DNA of 64,000 nucleotides. Source: Paralithodes platypus (taxonomy: Eukaryota; Arthropoda; Malacostraca; Decapoda; Lithodidae). The notes under the pieces are model-generated. The model had not been told where the DNA came from. It ran no database searches and saw only the letters and a program-made list of their open reading frames with translations. Positions 37,744 through 48,862 of the stretch are shown here, piece by piece. Every line of letters begins with the position of its first letter. Within the stretch, counting starts at the first letter, position 1. The translations under genes and the position numbers were made by a program. The stretch is taken from positions 26,310,631-26,374,630 of the forward strand of contig CM064501.1 of assembly GCA_032716605.1 (NCBI GenBank), given 5' to 3'.

Positions 37744-37744
37744 A

Positions 37745-40700
37745 TGTTATGCCCTGTTTTTCTACAGGTTTAACTTGGGTAATGTGAGTTCTAAATTGAC
37801 TGGGTATATAAGGCTGCATGCACAATACAAGATATGAGGAATAGAGAACACAAAGAAACACATGGTAGCAAGTTACATGATCACGTTTATTGATATACCA
37901 CTGCAGAATACTTGTGTAAGACAATATAATAGAATTGAACAACACTAGCATAAGTGGATCTGGATGGAGCCTAGTCTCCCACTTCCAACGTTCAGGTATT
38001 AATCTTCTGATCACTGGCTTTGATTTCACAGGTTTATATACCGAAGACCATCAATGTTACTTATAGATTCATATTCACTGTTAGATTTATTACTGGTAGC
38101 TCTGGTGCACAAGTAGTAGTTCACAGACTAGATTAGACACGCATTTTTAGAGCACGGGAATTCTAGTAACCTCAGGGGGTACTGATCTAAGTTTTATATC
38201 CTTGTCTCAGAAATACATAGAACGCAAATCAGTGGGCGAACGTTAGATATCACTAGAGTTTTAATATCTGAATAAGGTAATTACGAGAGTCAAGGTCGCC
38301 TGTTAATTAAAGAGCACTGATCGCTTAGTACGTCCCAAATGGAATGGTTAAGTATGAATTACACTGGGCAAGGTCTTAGCCACTTCGTAGAAATATTAAT
38401 TAGTGAATCTAAAACAGCACAGTAATATGTAGTACTGCTAAAGGGAATCTTGGGTAGTATCTGATGGGTCTGGTCCTGGTTATCTTGCGTCCATGATGTT
38501 GGGGGCTAACGACTGGTTCCGCGGCCGTCCAGGGGGGCCATATGTGTGAAGTTCTTCAATACGTGGGCAGGTCCTTCTATCCAAATCTGCCACGGAGTCT
38601 GCCGGTTCTGGGATCTCACTCCGGAACAACACAAGGGCAGAGCTAGAAATTAACTGCAGGGTAGTGACCCCTGGTTGGTGTCTAGCTTTCAACTGATTTG
38701 GCTGGGGGCGGGAGTTAGATTTATAGGCTCGGTTCTGGACCCTGTAGACAGTAGGGATCTCGAGTCTTATGGACTTAATTGAGCTCTCAATAGATATGGG
38801 GACTAGGTAAGATGGTATTTACTGTTGTGGCACAGGGCGATAGGAAGCCTTTATATTTTCATATAACTGAGCCTTAGTAAGAGGTACTATTTTGGCTATA
38901 CTGGACGTATTTAGGGGAGAGAGACTGGATCTACTTTGCGAGGAGGATGGGGACAGCTGTGATAGGAGCGCCTCTCTAGATTGTTCAATCTTCATTCTAT
39001 GGTATAGCTGAGGTGCTAATTTAGTGATCAGAGCATGCAAGAAAGGTAAATGGTTTATTGTGAGTTAATAGAGGTTAGTAAAGGTGTTAGTCATTCATGG
39101 TTAGTTCATTGATAGGAAGAATTCCTGTGCTACCTGGCAATGACTCGAAAGTCAAAACAGGGGCCAGGTATACCTCCGCGGGGGTGGGGGTTTCCCTCCT
39201 CGGGTGGGCAAAAAGGGGGAGCTGGGCGCCCTCTCTCTGATATAGTTGTCCGGCGGCTGTGGCTAGGGGCTTGCCATATCACCAGTGTTTGTAATAACCC
39301 TCTGTGTATGAGACAGATGTGAGTGTCTTTAATACCAAAACCGAAGGTGCCTTAGCTAGCTGGTTTTACTCGGCTGGTTGTTAATTGTAGGGTTTGCTGG
39401 ATATGGTGGAGACTGGGTTGCTAACTCTGCCACATTTATCTGGAAGTATGGCAATAGAAGTTAGTTACTGGCGGGGCGGCTAGCCTCGCACCGACGACCA
39501 TTGGGTGCAGGGTTGTGAATGTGTTGTAAGAGAATAGATGGCATGCAAGGGGCTAGTAAAGTTCTAATGTTGTTCTGGCCTACTAGTGAAGGTAGGCTGG
39601 ATAGGAGTATATATATAAAAGGTTGGAGAGCGTTAGTAACGGACAATTCAAGGATCTTCAAGAGGTATGAGAGAGAGGCTAGGTCGGACAAGAGTCGAGA
39701 AGCGCGGGTGTCTTAATGAGAGGGGGGGGGGGGGGAGTTCAAGGGCTACAGGGAAATTTTGCCCCTAAGGTCCCTGGGCGTGGGGGTGGCATTAGGCTAC
39801 AATTGATATGGAAGTTTGAAAAGGCAGTAGAATACGTTAGCCAAATGCTACCGGGGAATGCAACTATGGGGTGGTATATGAGTCTGGAAAAGATAGAGTT
39901 ATGGGATCAGTCAGAGGGTTATGGATACTATTAGTTGGCCCTGGGAACTGCGTTTTCTATTAAATATAAAATACCACCCACAGCGGCAGTTCGTAGGGGT
40001 ACTTAGTTATTGTTTCGGGGTACTTATGACAGATACTGGTAACCAGGTTATCTTATACAATCTCTGGTTGGGGTAAGAGGTGTAAGACACGAAATAAATT
40101 GGCGTAGTGTGGGCTGTGGATACGAAGGAGGCAAGGGGAAGACGTATGACAATTGTGGAAAGTAAATGGAAAAAGGTGAACACAATGGCGGATAAAAATA
40201 CTTAACCTAAGGATTGCATACATAGATTTATGGGGCGATGGGTCTTCAGAAGCTTAGTCTGGCAAGACAAGATGTTAGGGAATGTTAATATTAATACTTA
40301 GTTACTAGAGGAACAGTGCAAGGGGCGACTGGGCACGGGTTACATATATCTATACTCGTCATGGAAAATGATATACGAGGTCTAGGGACAGCGTGGGTGT
40401 TTTAACTTCTAAGATATATAACATCTACTTCTCGGATGCAAGAACATACATAGATATAATTATGGCTGTCTGATGTGTTGGCATTGGCTCAACGTCGGGA
40501 CAGGCATGGGTGTTTTTAATATTAATGTATATTCCTGTTCATCATCTTTGTAGTTAGGAGTGTAGGACACGAGGGGGTTAGTGTACGTGAGGTGTGGAAA
40601 ATGGTCAGTTTTAGAAAAGGTAAATGGGTGTGTCCTGGAGCTGTTTAGCCCTGCGGGCTTGGGCTGTCTGAAATGGCTGGCTCGGTCAGTTGGTCCTTTC

Positions 40701-40783
40701 GTTCTGTGGACCTTTCCTTTGGTGTTTCTGTGTGGTGTTCGTTCATGGCTTCTGTGGTGGGCTTCTCGTTCTGGGGCATTTTA
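37745..40783 (-). repeat. LTR B (shared central LTR)
   Basis: Serves as 5' LTR for internal 1 and 3' LTR for internal 2. It differs from LTR A at roughly ten positions over 3 kb (for example CTCTCTAG context near 38965 and GGGATCAG near 39903). LTR C shares some variants with A and others with B. Confidence 0.85.
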
Positions 40784-42818
40784 CTTCCCTCTCCTTCATT
40801 ATAGGCTCGTCCTCGAGCCTCAAGGGTGAAGTAAAAAGAAGTATAGTCAGAAAAGTTTAGGTTAACAAGAAAAGTAGTATGACTAAGGGAAAAAAATAAT
40901 ATATACAGTATATGGAAAACATGTAAATTTAAGAAAGGACAGATACTTAAGAACACAGGAAATTAAGAAGAGGTAAAGTGTTTAACAATGTATAAAGTAA
41001 ATTTAAAAGATAGTCAGAAAAGTGTAGGTAACAAGAAAAGTAGTATGACTAAGGAAAACAAATATAGTATATACAGTATATGGAAAACATGTAAATTTAA
41101 GAAAGGGCAGCTAATTAAGAACACAGGAAATTAAGAAGAGGTAAAGTGTTTAACAATGTATAAAGCAAATTTAAAAGATAGTCAGAACAGTGTAGGTAAC
41201 AAGAAAAGTAGTATGACTAAGGAAAAAGAATAATATATACAGTATATGGAAAACATGTAAATGTATAGAATCATGCCCAATCGCTTAGGAATTGAAAACA
41301 TTCGAAACAATTTAGTACAATAATATCCTCATCATCATCAGGGGGGGGGGGGGTATTTAGGGTCGCCGTTAGTCTGGGTGACGGTCTGGTGGTTCACTTT
41401 CACTTTGGAAGGGCGGGGTGGATATACCGTTAGTTCTTGTCGTTAGGAATGTGGGTCTGGGGGCGAGCTGGCCCGGGGCCAGTTTTGGAGGGGGGGTCTA
41501 AGTGGTTTCGGTCGGGGGTAGTGATAGGGGGGTTTTAAAGATGAAACGGGCAGGTCGAGTCGGGGTTGTTGTTGCGGAAGAGGTGGTGCTGGGGAGGGGT
41601 TGAATTGTGTAGAGAGTTGTGGTCGTGAGTGGGGTTTGGGGAAGGGTGAGTAAGGCTGAAGGTTGAGAGTTTACTATGATCGGCTGCTTTGGACGTTTGG
41701 TGTTGGGGGATTTATTAGGGAGATGGTGGTGGGGGTCTGGGCAGGCAGGGTTGTGGTTTGAGAGGGGTTGAATTTAGACTGATTTTATTTCCGGGAGAGA
41801 CATGGATGGGATTTCGAGGAGTGGTTGAAGTTGAGAGGTTGATTATGTTGTTTGGGGCGAGAGAGAGAGTATTTTGGGGTTTAGCCAAGGTGGAAAAAGT
41901 GTTGTGGTTGGATTGGGATGGGAGTGGTATTTCGTCGAGCGGGATCTTTGGGGGGGGAATTTGGGGCGGGTGGGGTAACGGTGAAGAGGGGGAGGTTGAT
42001 AGTTTAGCTGGGCTCATGATGGTGGGGGACCGACTGGTGAGCAGGTGTTCGGTACGCATGAGGGGGGGGGAAATCACTTTGGTGGGGGTCACGCGTGAGG
42101 GGGGGATTAACGGCGCGTGTGGGAGGATCAGAGTGGTGGGGTGTGTCGGTGGCAGTGACGGTTTGCTTAGAGGTTATCTGGGGTTGGTGGGTTTGTCTGT
42201 CATGAGGGGGTGAGTCAAGTGTGGGGTTTTGAAGTTTATTAGGGGTGTGAATTGTGGGGGGGTGGAAGGGAGCTACTGACGGAAAACTGTCACAAGGGAG
42301 ATTTTGTTGGTGGGGGAATAGCTGAGTATTTCTGGGGGAAGGGGGGGAACATAGTTGGGTCCCTAGGTCGTCACGCGTGAGGGGAGGGTTTACGGCGCGT
42401 GTGGGAGGGTCAGGGTGGTGAGAGGTGAGCGAGTTACGAAACGGGATTTGTTGGGGGACTGCGGCGGGTTGGTGGGGGAAGAGTTAGGTGTAGAACTGGG
42501 GTTATTGGTAGAGGACTGATGTATTGATTTGGGGTTGTTAATAGGACGAATTTTGGGAATTTTCTTGGTGGCAGTCTCGGTCTGGTTAGAGGTTATCTGG
42601 GACTGGTGAGTTGTTTGACATGAGAGGGCGAGTCAAGTGTGGGGTTTCGAAGTTTTCTAGGGGTGTGAATTGTGTGGGGGTGGAAGGGGCCTACTGACTG
42701 AAAACTGTCACAAGCTACCGACGGAAAACTGTCACAAGGGAAATTTTGTTGGTGGGGGGATAGCTGAACATTTCTGGGGTCATGGGGAAAATATGTTGTG
42801 GTAGGCCTACATAGGTAG
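40784..42818 (-). pseudogene. internal 2 of LARD element, 3' part (Pro-rich region, minisatellite)
   Basis: Equivalent of 34944-36978, containing the 167-bp minisatellite (40846-41265) and the Pro/Ser/Thr-rich region (for example 42092-41715, MTPTKVISPPLMRTEHLLTS at its start). It ends at the Gmr1-like insertion with target copy GTAG (42815-42818). Several indels relative to internal 1 shift frames within the Pro-rich stretch. Confidence 0.7.
42815..42818 (+). repeat. target duplication GTAG, left
   Basis: GTAG precedes the LTR start TGTGACG and recurs at 50666-50669. The uninterrupted site is at 36971-36979 (ATAGGTAGGCATAG context). Confidence 0.85.
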
Positions 42819-44623
42819 TGTGACGTTAACCACTCCGTTAGAACCGCATGGCTTGTCCTACAGTGACCCGCTAGGATCGCCAGGGCAGTGGATGGGGCTA
42901 CAGTTTATGTATTAGAGTGTGCTTTATTTCATATGAAAGCTTGTGTCATGGGCAGTCCAGAAAGGCTCTTTGTTTTCACCCATGTCAAGGCTTTCTATAT
43001 TTAATTGTAAAGTATATGTTTTATCATTAACTAGTAATGATGGGATCTGGGAGAGAGAGAGAGAGTAGAACAGAGTGAGAGGGAGCGCGTAGTGTTTTTG
43101 TCCCGCTCGATGACGTCACGGCTGGCTGCCTCGTTCGTGGGGGTTGGTTGAGAGAGGTCCTTTCCATGCTGTTAGCTACCTTGCTAGTGGCTAGAGGACT
43201 TGTAACCGCTTTTTTTTCCCCGCGGCTCGAGCTGGTGCGAGTATATATACAGTTCCTCGCCACTCTCTCCCTCAGATCTGGTTTCTAGAATGCACCCATC
43301 TTTTTTCCCTTGCTACCTGTACCCCGCTCGCACCTGAGAATCTTTTCCTCTGCCTATCTCTCTCATTTTCCATATCTTTCACCACCTTTTATTAATATTA
43401 TACCCCCTCTGGTTAACTCTGCAAAATCAGCTTCATGCTGGCCAGTTGTATTGTGCGTTAAGGTCTGATATAACCCATGTATGTTAGTTGTTAAGATAAG
43501 TGGATCACGAAGCATTGGTTGGCATTTATATTGTTTAAGTACTGCATCCTTTAATTATTAGTGTTCTGCTGGATTAGATAATGCTAGACTAGGAGTCTGA
43601 TATTATAAGGTATTGTTTCCTATGAGTGCTGGCTTTAGTTAAAAGCTGCACGACATACCTGAGAACTGGAGTTGATTGAGTAAATTCTAGTCTGTGTGCC
43701 ATTGAGAATAGAGCATGCACGAATGAGGGCTTTTTGCCTATACCATTCTGCACTGTTCTAGTCTCGATTGTTTGTCTTTGAGGTACGCCAGGAGAACGCT
43801 TAATACTTCGGTATTAAGGTTTCTCAAGAGAGCTACCCTTCATTATAACGTAATATTTGACGCACAGACTTGAGATTTGCACTAGGCTATGCGGCATGCC
43901 ATGCGCACCAGTATCTCGTATCATTGACTCTAGCTAGACTTTATCAATCATAGTAGACATTAAGTATATTAACCTAATTACTCTTTTTATGCATACCCGT
44001 TTATGATTACACAAGCATTTCGCAGCCTAGTTGTATGTATTGAGACACAAACGACTTAGGCTCTTTTTGTTGATAGGAATACTGCATTGTCGTGGCGATT
44101 ATTATTATTGTTGTTGTGTTTAGGATATTCTTGGCTCCGACGGCATTATATATTCTGCCTTTTTGTGTGCATAGCCTGCACGAGCATTGTTCCGCTGCCT
44201 GCCTTTTTGGGTTCCATTTCCGATACGAGCATCTTTATAGCATCTAACATTTAAAGACGATTCCTTGTTAGTGTTGAAGGACTTTAGTGCACTTTCTTTC
44301 ATGCAGGAGTGCCTGACATTTATTGATTAAAGTAACGTAAGCTGTAACTTCTCTTACCACCTTACTTTGCATACCATAACCAAGCACCTTCGGTTATAGG
44401 TAGTAATAGGCTGTTTTCACATAACATTAAGCCTAGAGTAGACGCACATTTATTGAGAGTTTGATAGCCTATTATTGCATATAGAACTCAGTAGAGTATT
44501 TGTGTTCTTTGTTCACTGGGAATATACATCAGAGGTTGGAGCTAGCGCTTTCCGTTGTAACATTTATGCCATTACTAGTCCAATGAATAAGAGCCCTGAT
44601 ATATTTGAACCCCAGTCGTAACA
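42819..44623 (+). repeat. 5' LTR of Gmr1-like element
   Basis: 1805 bp, TG...CA termini. Compared with the 3' LTR there are about four substitutions (for example near 43207 and 44131) and a few 1-2 bp indels in T runs near 43210 and 43300. It contains a (GA)n run near 43050 and a TATA-like box. Confidence 0.9.
43242..43249 (+). promoter_or_regulatory. TATA-like box in 5' LTR
   Basis: TATATATA in a GC-rich setting (GGTGCGAG upstream, CAGTTCCTCGCC downstream), a plausible Pol II core promoter. The same site in the 3' LTR is near 49284. Confidence 0.5.
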
Positions 44624-44625
44624 AA

Positions 44626-44643
44626 TGGCGACCTTACCTAGGA
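44626..44643 (+). promoter_or_regulatory. candidate primer-binding site
   Basis: TGGCGACC begins two bases after the LTR end. The first eight bases complement the 3' end of a tRNA-Arg type acceptor (GGTCGCCA); similarity beyond that is not evident. Confidence 0.5.
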
Positions 44644-44839
44644 TTTGGTGAACCTACATTTATTAGCAGGGAACATTTGTTGTTTTGGAGAATATTTTGC
44701 GGGGATCAGCAAGAATAATTTTTTTTGGAACATAGTATAGCCCTTGAGTATTTCCGAGAATTTTTGTGTGTATATCGAGGTATAAGAGATTGGGGTGCTT
44801 CTTTTCTGAATATTGTGGTGAGAAATTTTTTGTGAGCAT

Positions 44840-45215
44840 CATGTCTTATACCGGATCAGAGGAGAATGGAGACACAGTACGTAATGTCGAAACTGAGGAA
44901 CAGCAGCATGATGAAAGGGTTAATTGGGTGAACTGTGAGGAGGATGCTAGGATATTTTTGCAATGGCCTGTTACTGCCGAGCGGTTGGAGGGTGTGAATC
45001 GGTACGGTCTTCAATGCCTGGCCACAGCTATCGGTCATGCGGGTACTAGCAGCATGACCAGGGATAACTTGATAACGTGTGTACTGGGCAGGGTGACTGG
45101 TGAGCGAGATGGGTTGAGTGCTCAGAGCCCTTCGGCCATGCTTCCCCTACACTCGACTCCCAGCCATCCCAGTAGTTTGCCGACCCCGGGTACGCTTCCA
45201 CAGGTTGGGTGGTGA
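44840..45215 (+). pseudogene. gag N-terminus of Gmr1-like element (frameshifted)
   Basis: The frame starting MSYTGSEENGD has an acidic N-terminus and a helical segment (LQCLATAIGHAGTSS), then Ser/Pro-rich sequence, and stops at 45215. The main ORF continues in another frame from about 45210, so a single-base indel near 45205-45215 separates the N-terminus from the rest of gag. Confidence 0.6.
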
Positions 45216-48200
45216 CTGGCAGGGTGGGTTGCCCCTGGGGGGACCACCGGTAATTTCAAACATTGTAGCACCTTCACCTCCTCAAGGGTTATCTCCAGAA
45301 TTATTGCTTCAGCTCGAATTAGCTAAGATCGAAGAGAGAAAGGCTATCAGGGCAGGTGAGCAGCAAATAGAATTAGCCAAGATAGAAGAGAGAGCCAAGC
45401 TAGCAAAAATCCAAGCGGATTTAGAGTCGACTAGGTACTGTGCCGACATGGACGTAGAGAAGTCGCGAGTAGAGGCAACGGGACAGCGACTTGGGGCTGG
45501 TAACCGTGTTCATGAGCAGTCTCTCTCGCACTTATTGAAACTGGTTCCGGTGTTTGATGAGAGTGGTGTAACAGAATTTTTCACACGCTTTGAGAAGAAG
45601 TGCCAGGAACACCAGTGGCCAGAGAATAAATGGGCAGCACTTGTATCCTCTAGATTAATAGGCAAGGGTCTTAAAGCCTACGATGCGTTACCTTTGGAGT
45701 TATGTATTGTGTACGAGGATCTCAAGGAGGCTGTCCTGAGGGCTTACGAACTGCAACCAGAAACGTACCGTTTGAAGTTCCGGGGTGTAACTAAGGGAAG
45801 AGATAGCACCTTTTTGGAACACGCCCGGGACTTGTCCGATGCTATGGGGAACTGGCTCCGATCTGAGAAGGTCACAACATTTGATGAAATTAAGCAGTTA
45901 ATGATGTTGGAGCAGTTCTTTAAGAGCACGGGCGGTGATCTAACTTTGAACTTAAAGGAGAAAAACCCAAGAACTCTAGTCGAAGCAGCAGAAATGGCTG
46001 ATCGACGGCTGTCGTTGATTCGGGGTTGCGGGTCCTCACGGAAGTACGATGCAAGTGCTAGGGACCGTTATCCTCCCCCTCCCCGTAGCAATGACACATT
46101 TAAACCAAAGAGCAATGAAACTAATACTGAAGCCAAACCTACCACCACACCGTATGTGAAAAGTCAGGGGCCTTTTACATCACAGTATAAGCCGAAACCG
46201 AAATTTATGTGTTTTAGGTGCCACCAGGAGGGTCATAAGGCAAATGAGTGCCCTAGTCGACCTCCTCCGGCAGCCATGTCTTTTGCTCACGGCATTGGAG
46301 TGTTCAAGAGGACATCGGAGTTTGTTAGAGGCATTTCTTCCGAGGTAAATACACTGCCAGTGCAGAAGGATCCGGAAGGCTTATTCCCTGTCCGTGATGC
46401 CTTTAGTGACCACAGGGGACTCGGTTGTGTGGAGTGGGGGGGTAGAAGACATGAGGTGAGAATTTTGCGTGACACTGGGGCATCGCAAACACTGTTGAGA
46501 AATTTCACTGGTAAACCTGTCAATACGGCGCGGGTGGTTGTGGTTCAGGGAGTTAATGCGACAAGGTCATACCCGCTTGTAAGAATGAAGGTGGAAGTTG
46601 ATGGTGTGACTCGTGACCTGGATGTAGGAATTGTGGAGAAGTTACCTGTTGGGGGCGTCGACCTCCTTCTTGGCAACGACTTTGCGGGGCCTACTTCTGA
46701 GGCTCCACCCTTAGTCGTTGTCGAGAAGCCGGCCGATGTGAGTAGGGAGGAGCAGGAGTGGGTTGAGAAGTGTCCGGTGCAGCCTATGGCGTGTGTTGTC
46801 ACCGGAGATTCTGCATCCAGGGAGTCACATTCTGGTCAACAATCTTTAGATCAGCGGAGGAAGGGTACCGAGAAGGGGTTGAAAGTTGATGCGGTTGAGA
46901 GTTTAGTGTCAACGGACCTTCTCGGGGACTCATTATTAGGACCACATTTCGAGTCTGGAGAGGACCCAGTAACTGTTCCTGAAGGGGCAGAGGATGGGCT
47001 TAAAAAGACGAAAGAGTTGAAGGAGGACAGTGATGCACAGTCGGGAGATGTAGCAACAAGGTACCCTGACGCGTACCCTATGAGAAATGGGTCGGCGAAG
47101 ACGGTGGTCCGAAGCTTGCTAGTGTATTTTTCCCGGTATGGTTACCCGCAGGGGATTCAGTCAGTTCGGGGACCCAACTTCACTTCTAGCCTCTTTGTAC
47201 AAGCAATGCCGCAGCATGGGATTGTTGGGGTTGTGTCATCTGCATATCATCCGGAGAGCCAGGGTGTGTTAGAGCGATGGCACTCAGCCTTGAAATCTGT
47301 GCTTCGTTGTTGTTGCTTTGAGAGTGGGAGGGATTGGGATCTTGGCCTGCCATGTGTTTTGTTTGCTGTGTGGGAGGTACCTGGGGAGAGTTTGGGATTC
47401 AGCCCTAATGAGCTCGTCTTTGGACACCGTGTCAGAGGGCGTCTCCATATAGTTGAAGAAGTATGGGAGGGCGCAGAAAAACCTTGTTCTATGCTCAAGT
47501 GTGTCCTCAACAGTCGAGAACGGATGTTGCGCAGTCTGGAGTTGGCTGGCCGTAATTTGACTAGCTCTCAGGCCCTCAGGAAGGACAGGTACGACCTCAA
47601 GGTTGAACTCAGGGAGTTTCACGTGGGTCAGGAGGTGTTGATTCTACTGCCCCTTGTAGGTCACCCCTTATCCGCGAAGTACGCTGGTCCTTATAGGGTG
47701 GTGGAGGAGCTATCGGACCTGGTTTACTTGGTAGCCACTCCAGACAGGCGGAAGCACAATCAGTTATGTCATGTTAATCCCATGAAGGAATATGGGAGGC
47801 ACCCCCCTGAGCCTCTCACTGTGCCTGTGATGACGTTTAGCAGTCAAGGTGGAGAAGGAGAACGGGACAGTCAAGCTCAGGTGGAGGATAACTGGAAGGA
47901 TAAGAAGTTCAAATGGGCGCCTGAGTGTGAGAAGGTGTTTAGGGAAGTAAAACACCTGTTGTGCACTCACCCGATCCTCAGGGCCCCTGACTTTAGCCTA
48001 CCTTTCCAACTAGCAACGGAGGCTAGTGGTGTGGGGGCTGGTGCCGTCCTTGTGGAAAAGGACGATGATGGGCTGGAGCATCCTGTTAGTTTCTGCTCGG
48101 AGAAGTACAATTCGGCCCAGGGGAGCTGCTCTGTTGTCAAGGAGGAGCTGCTGGCGGTTGTACTTGCTCTGAGGCATTTCGAGGTCTGTGTTCCAGCCTA

Positions 48201-48387
48201 TGGTCCGGTCGTTGTAGTTTACCCAGATCATCACCCTCTCAAGTTCTTGGACCAGTTTCACAATCGGAATATGAGGCTGACCAGGTGGTCACTAAGGTTA
48301 TTGGTATATAACCTGGACAAACGCCATATTGCCGGTTGTGACAACGTGGTTGCAGATGGTCGTTCAAGGGTGTATGATCATGGGTAG
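45118..48387 (+). CDS. Gag-PR-INT-RNaseH polyprotein lacking RT
   Basis: A 1089-codon open frame; real gag sequence begins near residue 32. Domains in order: charged coiled-coil (LELAKIEERKAIRAGEQQIE, residues ~65-115); SCAN-like capsid (~139-302, with VPVFDE, YELQPETYR, LLEQFFKS-type helices); CCHC knuckle CFRCHQEGHKANEC (~364-377); protease DTGAS at 452-456; integrase core from DVATRYPDA (~644) with V683 where the second catalytic Asp should be (SVRGPNF) and Glu 719 at the D35E spacing; C-terminal GPY module (AKYAGPYRVV, ~860); RNase H from WAPECEKVF (~940) to VADGRSR. The RNase H first Asp is Glu (TEASG). The integrase HHCC finger, its first Asp and all of RT are absent. Encoded enzymes are therefore unlikely to work; gag might. 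Confidence 0.8.
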   Translation: MLRALRPCFPYTRLPAIPVVCRPRVRFHRLGGDWQGGLPLGGPPVISNIVAPSPPQGLSPELLLQLELAKIEERKAIRAGEQQIELAKIEERAKLAKIQADLESTRYCADMDVEKSRVEATGQRLGAGNRVHEQSLSHLLKLVPVFDESGVTEFFTRFEKKCQEHQWPENKWAALVSSRLIGKGLKAYDALPLELCIVYEDLKEAVLRAYELQPETYRLKFRGVTKGRDSTFLEHARDLSDAMGNWLRSEKVTTFDEIKQLMMLEQFFKSTGGDLTLNLKEKNPRTLVEAAEMADRRLSLIRGCGSSRKYDASARDRYPPPPRSNDTFKPKSNETNTEAKPTTTPYVKSQGPFTSQYKPKPKFMCFRCHQEGHKANECPSRPPPAAMSFAHGIGVFKRTSEFVRGISSEVNTLPVQKDPEGLFPVRDAFSDHRGLGCVEWGGRRHEVRILRDTGASQTLLRNFTGKPVNTARVVVVQGVNATRSYPLVRMKVEVDGVTRDLDVGIVEKLPVGGVDLLLGNDFAGPTSEAPPLVVVEKPADVSREEQEWVEKCPVQPMACVVTGDSASRESHSGQQSLDQRRKGTEKGLKVDAVESLVSTDLLGDSLLGPHFESGEDPVTVPEGAEDGLKKTKELKEDSDAQSGDVATRYPDAYPMRNGSAKTVVRSLLVYFSRYGYPQGIQSVRGPNFTSSLFVQAMPQHGIVGVVSSAYHPESQGVLERWHSALKSVLRCCCFESGRDWDLGLPCVLFAVWEVPGESLGFSPNELVFGHRVRGRLHIVEEVWEGAEKPCSMLKCVLNSRERMLRSLELAGRNLTSSQALRKDRYDLKVELREFHVGQEVLILLPLVGHPLSAKYAGPYRVVEELSDLVYLVATPDRRKHNQLCHVNPMKEYGRHPPEPLTVPVMTFSSQGGEGERDSQAQVEDNWKDKKFKWAPECEKVFREVKHLLCTHPILRAPDFSLPFQLATEASGVGAGAVLVEKDDDGLEHPVSFCSEKYNSAQGSCSVVKEELLAVVLALRHFEVCVPAYGPVVVVYPDHHPLKFLDQFHNRNMRLTRWSLRLLVYNLDKRHIAGCDNVVADGRSRVYDHG

Positions 48388-48862
48388 ATTGACACACGGG
48401 TAGCCTCCTGCTTTAGTTTGAATAGTATTTTGCGCTGGTGCTTGTTGGCTCGCGGTTGTAGCTCAGCGTATTGGGTCGTAAAGCAGGAGTTGAGCGTTTG
48501 GTATAGAAGAAAATACTAGGCTTGCCCCTATAGTGCAGCCGAAATAAACAAATTATAAACATAAAAATCAAATAAAAACTCTTTCTTTGATAGTTGATTT
48601 TTTTTAGTATGTTATAGCAGTAATTCTGAGTTGCACTCCTCTCAGAATGCTGGGCTAGAGAAGCTCGCTCTTGAGGAGCATAACTACATATGATTTGACC
48701 TATGGTGTTGGGGAGGGTTATAATTTTGAAAAAATGTTTTGTTGAAGAACTGTGCCAGATATTTTATTGCCACTGGGTGATGGGAAGTGGAGATATAGCA
48801 TGGGTTCTAACCATCAGATTTTTGTGAGCCTTGGGGCCTCTGAGAAAAATCTTGGGGGGGGG
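48388..48862 (+). other. 3' untranslated region and polypurine tract of Gmr1-like element
   Basis: No ORF. The last nine bases before the 3' LTR are all G (48854-48862), the expected polypurine primer position. Confidence 0.6.
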
